Source of the DNA: Misgurnus anguillicaudatus
Lineage: Eukaryota; Chordata; Actinopteri; Cypriniformes; Cobitidae
Direction: 5' to 3'
Assembly: GCF_027580225.2 (NCBI RefSeq)
Contig: NC_073359.2
Span: forward strand, 17,306,001 to 17,370,000
Length of the DNA stretch: 64,000 bases
Shown: in pieces, positions 11,901 to 23,524 of the stretch
Layout: each line of letters starts with the position of its first letter
Position numbering within the stretch: position 1 is the stretch's first letter
Program-made: the position numbers and the translations under genes
Notes under the pieces: model-generated
Seen by the model: only the letters and a program-made list of their open reading frames with translations
Databases searched by the model: none
What the model was told of the DNA's origin: nothing

Positions 11901-13266
11901 GGGAAAACACCACCGTTTTTTTATATTTTACTATGTTCTTACTTCAACTTAAGCACATTAATACATACCTATCTTTTTTCAATGCTTGCGCTGTACAACG
12001 ATAAAGTGTGTCATGAATGTGTTAGCATTTGGCCTGGCCCCATTCATTCCTTGGGGTCCAGGCGGGGATGAGTTTGGAGGCCACCAGGCGCTTCCATGTT
12101 TTCCCTATTTAAAGACATGAGTAGTTACACAAGTAAGTATGGTGGCACAAAATAAAACGTGGCATTTTTTTAAGCGGATAAAAAATGAGAACTATATTGT
12201 ATGGCGGAAGAGCACTTAGTGGCTGGTTACACTTGGCATTAACATGCGTTTTCATCGATCGGATCACAAGTGGACGACGTTAATGGCAGGTGTAAACGGT
12301 GTTCAAAACGTTTTGAGCTCGTCCACTTTCGACCACTTTCAGCCACATTCAGAGGTAGTCGAAACCCCTATCGATCGGATTGCTTTTGTAGTGTAAACGC
12401 ACATGTGGTTGAATGTGTTCGAATAGCCACACGCGACCGCCTTCTCTTCGCCCATTTATATAATCTGAGGTACTGAAAGCAATGTTTTACTTTTTTTTCA
12501 GAATTCTGGCGCGAACATACGGTGAACAGCGCTATTTTTAGCCTTTTCGATGATAAAACTAAAGCGGCTGATCTCCGCAGTTTCATTTTGCAAGCGTGTG
12601 AAAGTTGCGCCATCCTATTTCATCAATTGCGCTGAAATATCAGAGTAAGCTCTAACATATACATGTACAAAACACTGCATCATGTTAACTTACAAGACAA
12701 GCAGTGGACTCCACATAATATTAGTTCGCTTCCATATAAACTCATCATAACTTAAATGACAGCGGAGAGACTCGCCCACCGTCTCGACAGACCGCCCCCT
12801 CACAGAAAGTGGACAAAAGAGATGGATTTAAATACCAGGTGTAAACGTAATGTGTCTCTCTCCTCCACTTGTGATCCGATCGATGAAAACACATCTTAAT
12901 GCCAAGTGTAAACAGCCCCTATGTTTGCAACACTTGGACCTCAGCGCACCGTAACATCATCACTCCTGACTACTCCCTCTCTCGCTTAAACTTCCATCAA
13001 TATTACTGCACCCGAGGCCGAAGTGCTGCAAACTAAGTGCTCTTTCGCCATACAATATAGTTCTTATTTTTTATCTGCTTAAAAATCCCCCTAAATCATC
13101 CCTGTTTGGATCCTAAGGAATGAATGGGGCTAGGCTAAATGCTAACACATTCGTGATGCGTTGTACAAAGATTAAGTGCACGCATTGAAAAAATGTAGGT
13201 ATGTATTAATTCATCTAAGTTGAGGTAAGAACATAGTAAAATATTGAAAAACGGTGGTGTTTTCCT
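11901..13266. mobile_element. TTAA-flanked MITE interrupted by another element
   Basis: Flanked by TTAA (11897-11900 and 13267-13270). The ends are GGGAAAACACCACCGTTTTT and ...AAACGGTGGTGTTTTCCT. Without the insertion at 12217-12921 it is about 660 bp. Its middle is palindromic around the motif gagcacttag / ctaagtgctc. Truncated relatives lie at 31429-31845 and at the right edge of the window (63954-64000). Confidence 0.85.
12217..12921. mobile_element. Element with 'tttacacttggcattaa' inverted ends
   Basis: About 55 bp of inverted repeat: left TAGTGGCTGGTTACACTTGG, and right end inverted TAGGGGCTGTTTACACTTGG. Both continue through cgttttcatcgatcggatc-like sequence. It interrupts the palindromic core of the 11901-13266 element. 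Fragments of the same family lie at 44454-44655 and 60540-60850. No clear target duplication was found. Confidence 0.82.
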
Positions 13267-13479
13267 TTAACAAGAAATATTAAAAACATAAAATAATGTG
13301 TCCTAACCAGGTGTGACGCGATAAAAAACAGGCGATTAAAACAAGGAATATTATCAGTTTTTGTGCAGGTACTTTTTAATTCTGCTGTATTGTGTTGGGT
13401 AGCCCCACCCACAGTAAAATCGTATGATCGAGTATGTTTTCTGATTGGGTGTAATGTTTTTGTTGCATACTGTCTTTAA

Positions 13480-13760
13480 AGGGATAGTCCACCCAAAAAT
13501 GATAATTCTGTCACGATTTCTTTGTTCTGATGAACACGAAGGAAGATATTTTGAGGAGTAATTGTAACCAAACCGATCAGAAGCCCCATTGACTTCCATT
13601 GTAGGAAAAGAGTATACTATGGAAGTCAATGGGGCTTTGGATCGGTTCCTCAAAATATCTTCCTTCGTGTTCATCAGAACAAAGAAATTTATATGAGATT
13701 ATAACAACATGAGTGTGAGTAAATGATGACAGAATTTTCGTTTTTGGGTGAACTATCCCT
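13480..13760. mobile_element. Angel-like fold-back MITE with TTAA duplication
   Basis: A 281-bp element between TTAA (13476-13479 and 13761-13764). It starts AGGGATAGTCCACCCAAAAA and ends ...TTTTTGGGTGAACTATCCCT. Internal arms (about 13515-13600 and 13620-13690) pair as a long imperfect hairpin, including cgaaggaagatattttgagg. From memory it resembles the Angel family of teleost MITEs. ORFs here are by-products of the palindrome. Confidence 0.85.
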
Positions 13761-13765
13761 TTAAT

Positions 13766-15430
13766 GGAATTGTAAGTAGACCCACAATATATATTACAAT
13801 TTTCCTCTGATGCGTGGGAGTGTCGTTGATGTAACGTTTCAGTTTTGTGTAGATGATAATTGTTTCACATTATGTAGCTCTTCTGTATTGCTTTAGGATC
13901 TGTACAGATGTGCTTTTACAATGTTATCATCTATCTTATTGGATTCGTCATGGCCTTCCGATACCTGCTGCTTTTGTTTGTGTGGGTATCACAAGGCCCT
14001 CACAGTGAACTTCCAAAAGCGCTTTTGTAAAGGTTTTTATCATTATATTGTGTTTTATTTAGAGCTTGGCCTTTACTGAAATGTCTGGGGCATTTTTACC
14101 TTGATTCGACAAGTGAAATGTTATGCAGGCTTACCAGTTCTTTAAAAGTACAGTGGTGCAGAAATATACTGTTGCATGATACAGTCATTTTGCAAATATC
14201 TCTACCGTACATAGATATAAGTTATTTATATGAATATGCTTTTAACAGACCAATTTGATGATATGATTTCGATTAAGTCTAATATCGATTTATTATCGTT
14301 ATTTCATTCAACTTTTTCGTTTTGCAGACATATAGTTTATTTGGGTGTGCTGTCACTTTAAGGTCTACATGTAATGCACGCATCCAGTATACGTTACACA
14401 TGCAATTTCTTCCTGAATTGTTCACATTTACACATTAGACTACATTTACAAGGGTCATTTTTTTGTGTAAATGTGTTCGTTTAAGTGCAAGGAAACCTGA
14501 ACCCAGTATTTACGCGTCGTTTGAAACCTTCGTGATGCCGCTTGCCGAGTGCACGCTTCAGACTTTTCAATTAGCGCACAAGTAGCGCATTAATTTTTTG
14601 CATCTGCTTTGCATGTAAAAATGTCAAAGTTTAACACTCTGATAGTGGAGATACTTGAAAAGTACTTGAGAAAAATGCTTTGTAAAAACACATAAAATTG
14701 AAGATTACAACCAGATATGTTTAGCAAACATAGTCATTAAAATGTTTAATACATTTCTTTATCAGCCAAACTTACTAAATACAAAATCGTTTGTTTGGAA
14801 AAAGTCAGTGGCAAAAAAACTTTGTAAATTTAATGTAAGGGTAGCTCTTTTAATATTAATCCACATTTGTTTTGTGTTCAAGGTTTTCATTTCCGATGTG
14901 TTGATACAGTTTAGGGAAATACCTATTGTGTGCAATCGCTGGTTTTAATATCTTGGTATCAATACTGAGGCTGGCAAAATATTGGTTTCAATCCAAGCTT
15001 AACCGAGTGGTATAATCCCTAGATTTGCCAACATTTGCCAGGTTGGCGACTTGTGTGTCTATGTGTGCAAAATTAGGCTGCGCTCTAAGTAAATATTAAA
15101 AAGTCAACAAATCAACAGATGGCTATGTTTACCAACGTCTCAGTGTTTTTGTAAGGAAGGCGGGACGTCATCGTGTTCGGCGTCATTACCGCTGTTGCTA
15201 TTCAATTAGGCGAAGAGATCTCAAGACCTTAGCGCAGGCACACTTGTACGCCACAGGGGAGGTGTTTTGGCCCAGGTAGGTACGCGGCAGGGGGACGCAC
15301 CTGTGCATTGGAGCTTAATGAGGGAGCAGTCACCTGCTTGTTCCCTTTGCCACCTCACAATTACTGCTGAAACTCCCTCTACTTACACCTTGGACCTCAA
15401 GTGGCGACCAGCTTTGCACTGATCAGCAGA
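13766..15430. other. Intron 2, nothing recognised
   Basis: AT-rich intron sequence. I saw no terminal-repeat pair, exon or RNA gene. An 'atatcgatttattatcg' stretch near 14280 may be an old MITE end, but no partner was found. Confidence 0.4.
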
Positions 15431-15512
15431 AATACACACACACACACACACACACACTCGCGCGCGGGCGCGCACACACACGCACACACACACACACACA
15501 CACAAACACATG
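15431..15512 (+). repeat. (CA)n microsatellite with a CG-rich interruption
   Basis: A run of CA dinucleotides broken by a short tcgcgcgcgggcgcgc segment and then resuming. The interruption is a purine/pyrimidine alternation as well, so the whole tract could adopt Z-DNA (inference). Confidence 0.95.
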
Positions 15513-16074
15513 CATGCTTCAAAAAATTGGTAATCAGTTCCCTTTATCAGACAAACCCAACATAATGCACATCAGATTTTTGGGTGTATATGTGTCGACA
15601 GGGCATGTTGGAAAATCAATACGTCTGTTTGGGAAAGTAGCATCTATTACAGTAGTAGGCACATAAGATCCGTAAAGATGAAGTAAATGAGACCCAATTC
15701 TGTGCACAAAAAAAAAACATTAATACTTGAAATAGTGTATTAAAGAGAGGTGTATTAGACATGGGTTTGGATGTAAGATGGTGAAATTGGTTATTGGAGC
15801 CATGACTGGATTTGGGATCCTTTGCGTCGTTCGATTCATTTTTCCAGAAGCAAACTAGCCGATTAGTGTATCCTCCTAAGACCTGAGTTTTGGTTTGTCT
15901 TTTTTCAGATTTCTTTCAGCTATTTTGGGTTTAGGAAGAACCAATAAATATAATAACCAAATAGTTTTAATTGAACATGAAGCAGTGTAATTGTGCACAT
16001 TTGTGTACAACAGGTTCCAGTTACACAGAATTAAGTATTATGGTGCAAACTACAAAAAACATTTCCAGGTCTTA

Positions 16075-16165
16075 GAAGGGTATAGCACAAAAGGTTGTGG
16101 GCTTGATTCAAGCCTACACGCATACTGATAATGGCAATGCCAAATGCATAAATGTGAATGTTGTA
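16075..16165 (+). mobile_element. Degenerate tRNA-derived SINE fragment
   Basis: A B-box-like stretch (ggttgtgggcttgattcaag) is followed about 30 bases later by the 3' motif tgccaaatgcataaatgtga. The same arrangement recurs at 30876, 56835 and 62146. It is a decayed SINE, not a functional tRNA. Confidence 0.6.
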
Positions 16166-16289
16166 AGGTTGACTATTAGTTTTTTATTTAATTTTTATAT
16201 AGTTATCACATTTTTAGTACATTTTTTCATAGACGCATTCAACTGCAAAAACATAAACAAACGGCAATCAATAACAACAAGTCCTTTTA

Positions 16290-16674
16290 CCGTGGCTTCA
16301 CACCAGCCGCGTTTGAGTCATCAAATTCGGTGTGTACCGCGTCTAGTTTGCTGCTTGAACATTTTGAGTTTACTCGCTTCATTCGCGCGTGAAATTCTAG
16401 TCATCGGGAGATTTACGCGGAAATTCACGTCATGGGAGGAGCTTCTGCGACTCTGCTCGCTTTCTGTTATCACGTCACCACTAGAGCAAGCTCCTGATTG
16501 GTTAACGCGGCACGTTTTTCCGCCAAATTTCAAAGTTCCAAACTTACTTCATCACCCTAAACGCCTCATTTGCGCCGCGAAACCTCCAGATGCACGTCAA
16601 CGCGTCTTCACATTGACTTAACGTTTAAATCACTCGCGCTTGACGCCTCTACTGCGGCTGGTCTGAATGCAGCA
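16290..16674. mobile_element. Harbinger-type MITE with TTA duplication
   Basis: The ends are CCGTGGCTTCACACCAGCC and ...GGCTGGTCTGAATGCAGCA, imperfect inverted repeats. TTA flanks both (16287-16289 and 16675-16677). The 174-codon open frame overlapping it (16097-16621) crosses the element's left boundary and is therefore not a gene. Confidence 0.7.
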
Positions 16675-16718
16675 TTAGAGTAGTATGTTTTTTCACAAAG
16701 TATTTGTTTCAGAGATCA

Positions 16719-17677
16719 GGGGTGTGTTTCCCAAACAACGATGTAACTCGCTGCTGAACCCTCATAGTACCATGCGTAGTTGGAGAAACTAACTACCTAG
16801 TCAAAACTGTTTCCTGAAAACATAGTAAATTTGTCGTACATTCGTTATTAAAACCATGTTGGTTCAACAACATAGTTGATGATGTCATGTGGGAGATGTA
16901 GTACTAATTAATCTGTTTAAATTAATTTAATGGCAGATCAATTTAATTTGCATCGAAAGATTGTTGTTCTATTTCAGATATTTAATTCATGTGCAAGTTC
17001 CCTCTCAGGTCACTTTTCCCAGGGATTCCCCAGGGTCTTAAAGGCGCTAAGCGAATCTGTGTGACGTCCCTTCCTGTTGACGTTCGAAGTGTTGTCAAAC
17101 AAAACAGAGCATAGCTAACTCCTCCCCCTCCCTTCCGTACTTTCTGAACGAGTCATGAACGCGCCCAACCCTCACTCCCAAATCCTTCTTGTCGTTTATT
17201 GGCTGGAACACTTTGTTATGTTTCGTGGTGGTAGGTTTGACCACTCTGTTTTTGTTGCAGTTTGCAAAGCCTGGGCTGTCTTCAGAGGCCGCGGGTTTTT
17301 TACAGTGTGTTCAGAGGACAGGCAGCTAGCAGATAGTGAGGAGATATTTATTGTTTGAAACAAAAAATGTTTTATGGCCTAAAATTCGCCTAGAGCACCT
17401 TTAAAGCTCGTAGATCTGCGCACATGCGCAGTTTTGAAATACAGCGCTTTAATTCTGTTTACAAACTTTAAAGTTTGTATATATTTACAATGATGGATAT
17501 AGAATACACTACATGTTTTTTGCTTGTTTTAGGAACTATGCTTCTAACAACAGGTGAAGAGCTTGCGAATGTTCGTTTGAACTATGGTTTCTGGAAACAT
17601 CAAATCGTTGAACTTTGTCAGTCACGACGAAAATTACGACAGTAGTTGGCTAACGATGCTTTTGGGAAATGCACCCC
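16719..17677. mobile_element. MITE with 'gtttcccaaa' ends, containing a TTAA element
   Basis: It starts GGGGTGTGTTTCCCAAACAA and ends ...TTTTGGGAAATGCACCCC. Subterminal sequences also pair (caacgatgtaact with the inverted copy near 17610-17660). It is interrupted at 17042-17400 by a second element. Confidence 0.75.
17042..17400. mobile_element. TTAA-flanked MITE nested in 16719-17677
   Basis: TTAA lies at 17038-17041 and 17401-17404. The ends are AGGCGCTAAGCGAATCTG and ...AATTCGCCTAGAGCACCT, an imperfect inverted pair. It is 359 bp with no gene. Confidence 0.72.
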
Positions 17678-17949
17678 AGTTTAGCCACTAGCCAGACCGA
17701 TAAACAAGCTCAGACCGAAAGTGATCTACAGTGTTTTCGCAGCGTTTTGGAATCAGCTCGGGTCGTTTAGAACCCCAACCAAGGTGGTACGAAAGAAAGT
17801 ATCGGGTACTACGTACTGCACCTAATGGAAAAGCTCCCAAAAGTAAGCTGACCCGACCCAAACTAAACCAAACCGTGAGGTGCTATGCAATGGAAAAGCA
17901 CCATATGTTCAAAACGCTTAGCCACAATAAAACCGTATATACAGTCTTG

Positions 17950-18150
17950 CACTCTCAGAAATTGAGGTACAAAAGTTGTCACTGGGACAGTGCCCTTTCA
18001 AAAAGGTACACCTTTGTACCCAAAGAGTGCATATTGGTACTTCAAAGGTACATATTGGCAGTTGAAAGATACATATTTATACCTACATGGTACATATTAG
18101 GACCTTTTTTAAAGGGTACTGCCCCTTGTGCATTTATTTTTGACAGTGTG
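17950..18150. mobile_element. Small MITE with ggtacacctttgtacc core
   Basis: It starts CACTCTCAGAAATTGAGGTA and ends ...TTTTTGACAGTGTG. Interior repeats of 'ggtacatatt' and a paired caaaaaggtac / aaagggtac core make an imperfect palindrome. It ends about 160 bp before the second SSBP exon. Confidence 0.7.
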
Positions 18151-18308
18151 AATATAGCTCACCATTGAATATAGCTGAATCAAGATAGCATGTTTAATTT
18201 GTTTATCCTTGTTTTGACACTGCTATACTCCATGTCTTTTCGAAGCCCCTCCACCAACTTCTGCTTCTGACCTCCCATTTTCTCTTGCTCTGTTTTCTGT
18301 CTTTCTAG

Positions 18309-18370
18309 ATCCGATGGGAGAAGAATATCACATTAGGAGAGCCTCCTGGATTCCTGCACTCATGGTGGTG
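18309..18370 (+). CDS. ssbp2/3/4: SSBP2/3/4-family gene, second exon in window (probably exon 3)
   Basis: The 62-bp exon lies between a pyrimidine-rich tract ending ctttctag (AG 18307-18308) and gtaagt at 18371. It encodes twenty residues starting IRWEKNITLGEPPG and ending HSWW, plus the first two bases of a Cys codon completed by the next exon. The previous exon ends on a whole codon (...FLSE), so the join reads ...FLSE-IRWEK..., as in vertebrate SSBP2/3/4. This is the second part of the conserved N-terminal LUFS region that contacts LDB1. The exon sits 7.2 kb after the previous one, in an intron filled with repeats, and neither it nor its splice sites look damaged. Confidence 0.95.
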
Positions 18371-21318
18371 GTAAGTATTGATCCTGTAACTCAACACCTC
18401 TAACGTTCTCTGATGGTTCGCCTATGCTAGCCGTTAGCAGCTGGATAGGAGATTAAACAAAAGAAGGGTCCATTACTCTTGGAAGTGGACTTCTCCTTTT
18501 AATAGATACATCTGTGTGTTGCCATGCATTTTCAACATTAGGGGGGAAAATCCTTTTGTTTTTGCCTCTGTAATGAGTCTTAGTCTCCGACTGAGTTTTG
18601 ACAGATTTAGTAACCACAGATCCCTTTGTGGACCTTAGTCTTGTTTTGAGGCCATATTTAATTTGACCTCAAATTAATATGATCCTAAAGCTAGAAATAT
18701 AGTCCTGTTTTTACGCATACTCGAGGGTCCGCGTACAGTGCGCGTGACGCAAAAATCGTCATCAGAAAGGTGCGTGCGTATTGTACACGGACGTAGAAGA
18801 ACGTAGTACGAAGCCCAGGAGATGCATTGCTTTTGTTGCAATACGCATGCGTCGAACGTCTTTGTACATGTAAGACACGCAAGGCTATGCGTTCGACCGT
18901 GTGCGTACATTCGCGTTAACGAAATAAAACATACTCTGGGCCTAAAGAGTTTGTGGACCGTTGGTTTAATAGGTTGTACTGTGTTAAAATCCTAGACCAT
19001 GTCTAACTTGTGTCTAAAGATTCTTTTGTTTTCCATTGGAAAAATAAATGTTTTGTTTTTCTTCGACAAACGTTCACGCCTTGTTTCCATTCGCGTCAAA
19101 TTAAATATGCCATCTAACCTGACTGATGTCCATTAGAGGAGGAACGAAGTAGTTTTTTTGGGGTTCGCGTTTCCATTTTGCTTATAGAAGCGCATGTTGG
19201 ACGTGACTTCTCGTAAAGGCTCATTTTCATGTTGTGTATTTGGCTCGCTCCTCAAAAATCAGATCAACGTGTATAGATCAGGTTCACACAGAGCAGCATG
19301 TTCATTTATCACACACAACTTATTCTCCATCTTGGATTACCGGCTCCCCTCTGTGAGATTATCGGGAGTCTTGTAGGGTTTGGAGAGTCTCTCAATGGTG
19401 TTGACACTATTGGTGGGGCGTCTGTCTGGAGCTGTAGCACGTGGAGAAGGGGGGTCGTGACTGGGTTTTAGGGACTCAGAGGGGCCACCGAGTCCCGCCC
19501 CCTAGCCCAAACAAAAGAGCCAGATGGTAAGGGAAAGCCAACCCCTCCCCCTCTTGCGTACCCCCCTTACCAACCTTTGTCTGGAGGATGGTCTTTTGTT
19601 TGCGGAAGAACCATCTAAAGGATTAACTCCTTGCATTCCAGTCTTCTTTGTGTTAAACAGCCAAATCTCCTTCTCCGCTCCCCCTCCACCCCCGCCGCAT
19701 TTTCTTTGCCTTCTGTCCAAAGCAGTTTCCTGTTGTAAGGGGTTTGAATGGTAGCACCAGTTTAAGGGGTGGGGCAGAAAGGGGTGGAGGCAAAGTTTAG
19801 CGAGGGGGCAGTCATCCACATCTGTTGTACCGGGTTGGCTTTTAGATAGGGTGCAGGTGTGGGTCGCAAAAAAAGGCAGTCCGTTTGCGATCAATCTTAC
19901 GGCGTAGATTTGTTTAATCAATGTCTGTGTTGGGGCCGCAGAAGAGCGGTGAAAGTCAAGCAACAAGAAAGTGTTTGCTGCATTAATTTATTTTCAGATG
20001 GCCCCAGGCTGACATTTCAGTTTGTGATTGGTAGAGATGACAGAAAAGCCAAACAGAAACCCTTTACCTCCAAAAGGCTTTAAACTTGAACACAACCATA
20101 TAAACAGAGGACATCCTGTAAAAATCAATCAAGAATAATCATATTGCGTCATAAAAATCGTATGTACAGAGTTACGTCCATGTGACAACATGCCCCGATG
20201 TCAACGATAATATTTTTTTTTAGAAAATGTGCCTTACACGCACAGTTTTTTCAAGCCTTGATGTATTCCTAGTTACGGCTTTTCGGTAACAAAGTGTAAC
20301 TGGCGTCTTATTTCATTTCCCCTGCACCCTGATTGGATTTGAGATGGTCCTGCTGTCTCCCTCCGGCAGCTCTTCGACAAAGCTGCAATCTCTTTAACGG
20401 CAGCTGATAGATATGATAATGCCGCCTGGCTTTATTGTGAAGTGACTGAGGGGTGCAGAACAGCCGTGACGTTTCCCTGTCAAACTGCCTTTCTTACTTT
20501 TCGCCTCTTTTCTTTCACCTGTTTTATTTGTTTCCTGGTTTATGGCTTCTATAGGATGTGAGGTGTTAATGTGTAGTAATTCCTGCTGAGCGCTTATTTA
20601 CTCGCCCGACTATGGCCACATCCGCACGAAGCCAGAGCTTTCCCTATCCAATCTTCCAAAAAAGTCTGTGAACATGCCGTCGTCTCAAGAAATATCTGCC
20701 TACACACAAAACTACTGAAACCGACTCAAATGGATGAAGTATACATGCCAGACCAGTATGTGGTGCTGTAATCCTGCCACAGAGATGCACTAAAAATGCA
20801 TGAAAAGACTTGGAGCATGCGCATAAACCTTGTTGTTGTCCATAATCATTTGTTGCTCACTTTTGCAACATTTTGCTTTAGTAAAGCTAATAGGCTCACT
20901 ACCTTCTGCAGCACGAACACAAGCATGAGGTCTGCCGTTGTCTGACTAGGGTTGAGACGTGGGGTGATGACATTATTGTATCATATAAATCCATATCCAA
21001 AATATACGGATTGGCTGTACATACGAAATATCAAGCGTGTCGTGTTCAGATTTATCCATTCTGGGACCCGGTTTAAAAAAAAGCAGTTTCAGCCTCCGAA
21101 AATGCTGTATACAGCTGAACGCGTATCTCCGTGTAGATGGGCTCTTGTTCTTGTATAGCATCACGAATCACGATGCCTTTGGTTTCTACTTTATTTATTG
21201 TTTGGTTTTTTGTCTTTGGTATCTCATCCCCTTTTCTAAAACTTTCAGGTAGAGTAGATCATCTTTAACATTAGTTGCAGGTGTATCACTATCACTTTAT
21301 ATAAATTAATCTAAAGTG
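18371..21318. other. Intron 3, mostly unrecognised; possible old MITE at 18686-18935
   Basis: The segment 18686-18935 is rich in gcgtacg-type motifs that recur inverted at its two ends, suggesting a decayed DNA element. The 154-codon minus-strand frame at 19502-19966 has no splice context or recognisable domain. Nothing else is supported. Confidence 0.4.
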
Positions 21319-23524
21319 GGTAACACTTTACCATAAGGTTGTATTTGTTAACGTTAAAGTATTAGCTATACATGAACTAACAGTAAACAATACTTCTACA
21401 GCATTGATTAATCTTAGTTCATGTTAATTTCAGCGTTTATTAATAAACTTTTAAAATCAAAAGTTGTAAAGGGCAGTCAATGACTTTACCGTTAACTATA
21501 CCCAGCTAACACACGACGTACTACTGTAGTTACATAATTTATTGGTCATTTTTGGTAATGTCATGACTTACCAGCTGGCATCGTAACTTTAAGTCCTATG
21601 GAGGTAATTTCATTACGTGAAATTACAGTAATTTCATTACTGTACCAAATCATTACGTCGCCAGTACAGTCTCCTAATGTCGCGAGATAACCAAGTACGT
21701 TCCAGTTACATAATACATTCGTAATACATAATATTTCGGTAATTTCATAACTTACAGGAAACGTAACTGTTACGTCCCAGAGAGGTAATTTCATTACCAT
21801 TACAATTATATAAACATTTCTTTTTCTATTTAGGTTAGCTTGTTAAAACTTTTCAGTTTTAAAGTTTCCCTTAAATAAATCAAAATACAATAGATTAAAT
21901 ACGCCACGCGAGCTGCTTTTTACATGGGAAACAAAAAACAGCATGCGCCTCCAGCCTTCAGCTGAACTCATTCAGAGTGCACGACTTTGCGTGCACAACA
22001 CGGCGTCTGACAGGTACGGTCATTTCTCTGAACTGAGACCCAAACACAAAACTTGGCAACACAAAAGTTTTAATCCATTACGTCGTCACGACGTGACCAC
22101 GTCAGGAAGATTACGTTGTTAAGTTAAGCCGAGGCGATTTTCGCTTTTCTGGTTGCCACAATGTACGTTTGGTCATCATATTACGTCAACTTTATGTAAC
22201 CGTTACGTATTTTGGTTAGCTGGGTAATGATAACTATATTACCATCCACATCATTGGACGATAACTATAACTTTAGTAATAATTCGCTCACACGCACGTA
22301 CTCATGCAAGTCACTTACCTTCAATGGCAATAACTAATATTGCATGTTTCCTGTAATAAAAACTTGTTTAAAAAAATTGTTTACATGTCACTAAATGTGT
22401 AAATATGCTGTGTTCTTGTTGCATTTACACAGTGGGTATAACCAGCAGATGTCCTTAACATGCTGTGTTTCGCGTAACTCTAAACATTGAATAGTAGTTT
22501 GTGTAATCTACTTTCTTTTTGGTGTAGTTAATGTTGTGGAATTAAAAGCATTATAGTCAATTTCACAGCAACTGCATCAGCGCTGAATACCTGAGGTAAA
22601 TTTAAATGTGCGAAATGTCAAATGTGCGAAGTGTCAAATGTGCGTGCAGTTAAGTTAAATAGATTTAATTACAGTTGTGCGTCGGTCCTACAGCATAGCC
22701 GCGACGGCGTAGGTTCTGCTTCGGTTTTCATTTATACTTTGCGTCGTCGTCCGCGTTGATGTGCAAACGCACACGCAGACCGCTGGTAGGCAGTATCCAC
22801 GCGTGTAACCATAGTAGCAGCGCGACTGTCAATGAAGAAGCAGCTTGGGAAGTTAACCCACAAACGAAGAAGAAACAGCAACTTGTTGTGTATGATTTGA
22901 AAAGACCAGCAAATGATGGAAGTAAATAAAAGCGACTTTTGTTGCAGTTTGAGTTAAATCCCTCCTCAACTTGGCCCATCTTTGTTTCCACCGTCGCTAA
23001 CGGAAATACCTATGATGCAGTTTTTACCTGACGGTAGGGGTTCTGGTGGATCAATCACAGCGCTTGCGGTCCGCATAGAACTGATGCGCTGATAAAACTT
23101 TTGCGAGGCGCACGTCAGGTTAGGCAGAGGCTACGGATAACCTACGGCGTAGATACGGCGTAAAGCTTACGTACGACTATAAATTGGGCTTTATCGTTCA
23201 CCATAAAAAAAATCCCCCAGAAAGTGATCCCAATGATGTCGTACCTTGAATCTTTATTTTTATATTGTGGTGTGAACTCTTCTATTCCTATTTAATATAA
23301 ACTGATTTTTAAAACTATATTTTTTATATTTATCATTATCGTTATATATGAACGGCCCTTAACCGTTAAAATTAGTTAATACACAATGAACTAACATGAA
23401 TACTTGTATTTGCATTAATTAACAAGATTAATAAATGCAGAAAACAATATTGTTTATTATTAGTTCATGTTAGTTAATGCATTTACTAATGTTAACGAAA
23501 GCAACATTAATGTAAAGTGTTACC
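21319..23524. mobile_element. Composite element with 'ggtaacactttac' ends
   Basis: It begins GGTAACACTTTACCATAAGG and ends ...TTAATGTAAAGTGTTACC. Subterminal 'tgttaacattagtt'-like motifs are present at both sides. It is interrupted by the element at 21500-22225 and by a GC-richer segment at about 22680-23190 (tacggcgtag motifs) that probably is a further MITE. Confidence 0.75.
21500..22225. mobile_element. Nested element with ACCCAGCTAAC ends
   Basis: The left end ACCCAGCTAACACACGACGT and right end ...TTTTGGTTAGCTGGGT form an inverted pair. The interior repeats 'ggtaatttcattac' motifs. No unambiguous target duplication was identified. Confidence 0.65.

Noticed and set aside
13354..13674. 106-codon minus-strand frame
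   Set aside because: It runs through the arms of the Angel-like palindrome, which produces mirrored frames on both strands.
16097..16621. 174-codon plus-strand frame
   Set aside because: It begins in a SINE remnant, crosses the left end of the 16290-16674 MITE and has no domain.
19502..19966. 154-codon minus-strand frame
   Set aside because: Low-complexity Gly/Pro/Arg stretches, an overlapping plus-strand frame, no domain, and no conserved start or splice context.
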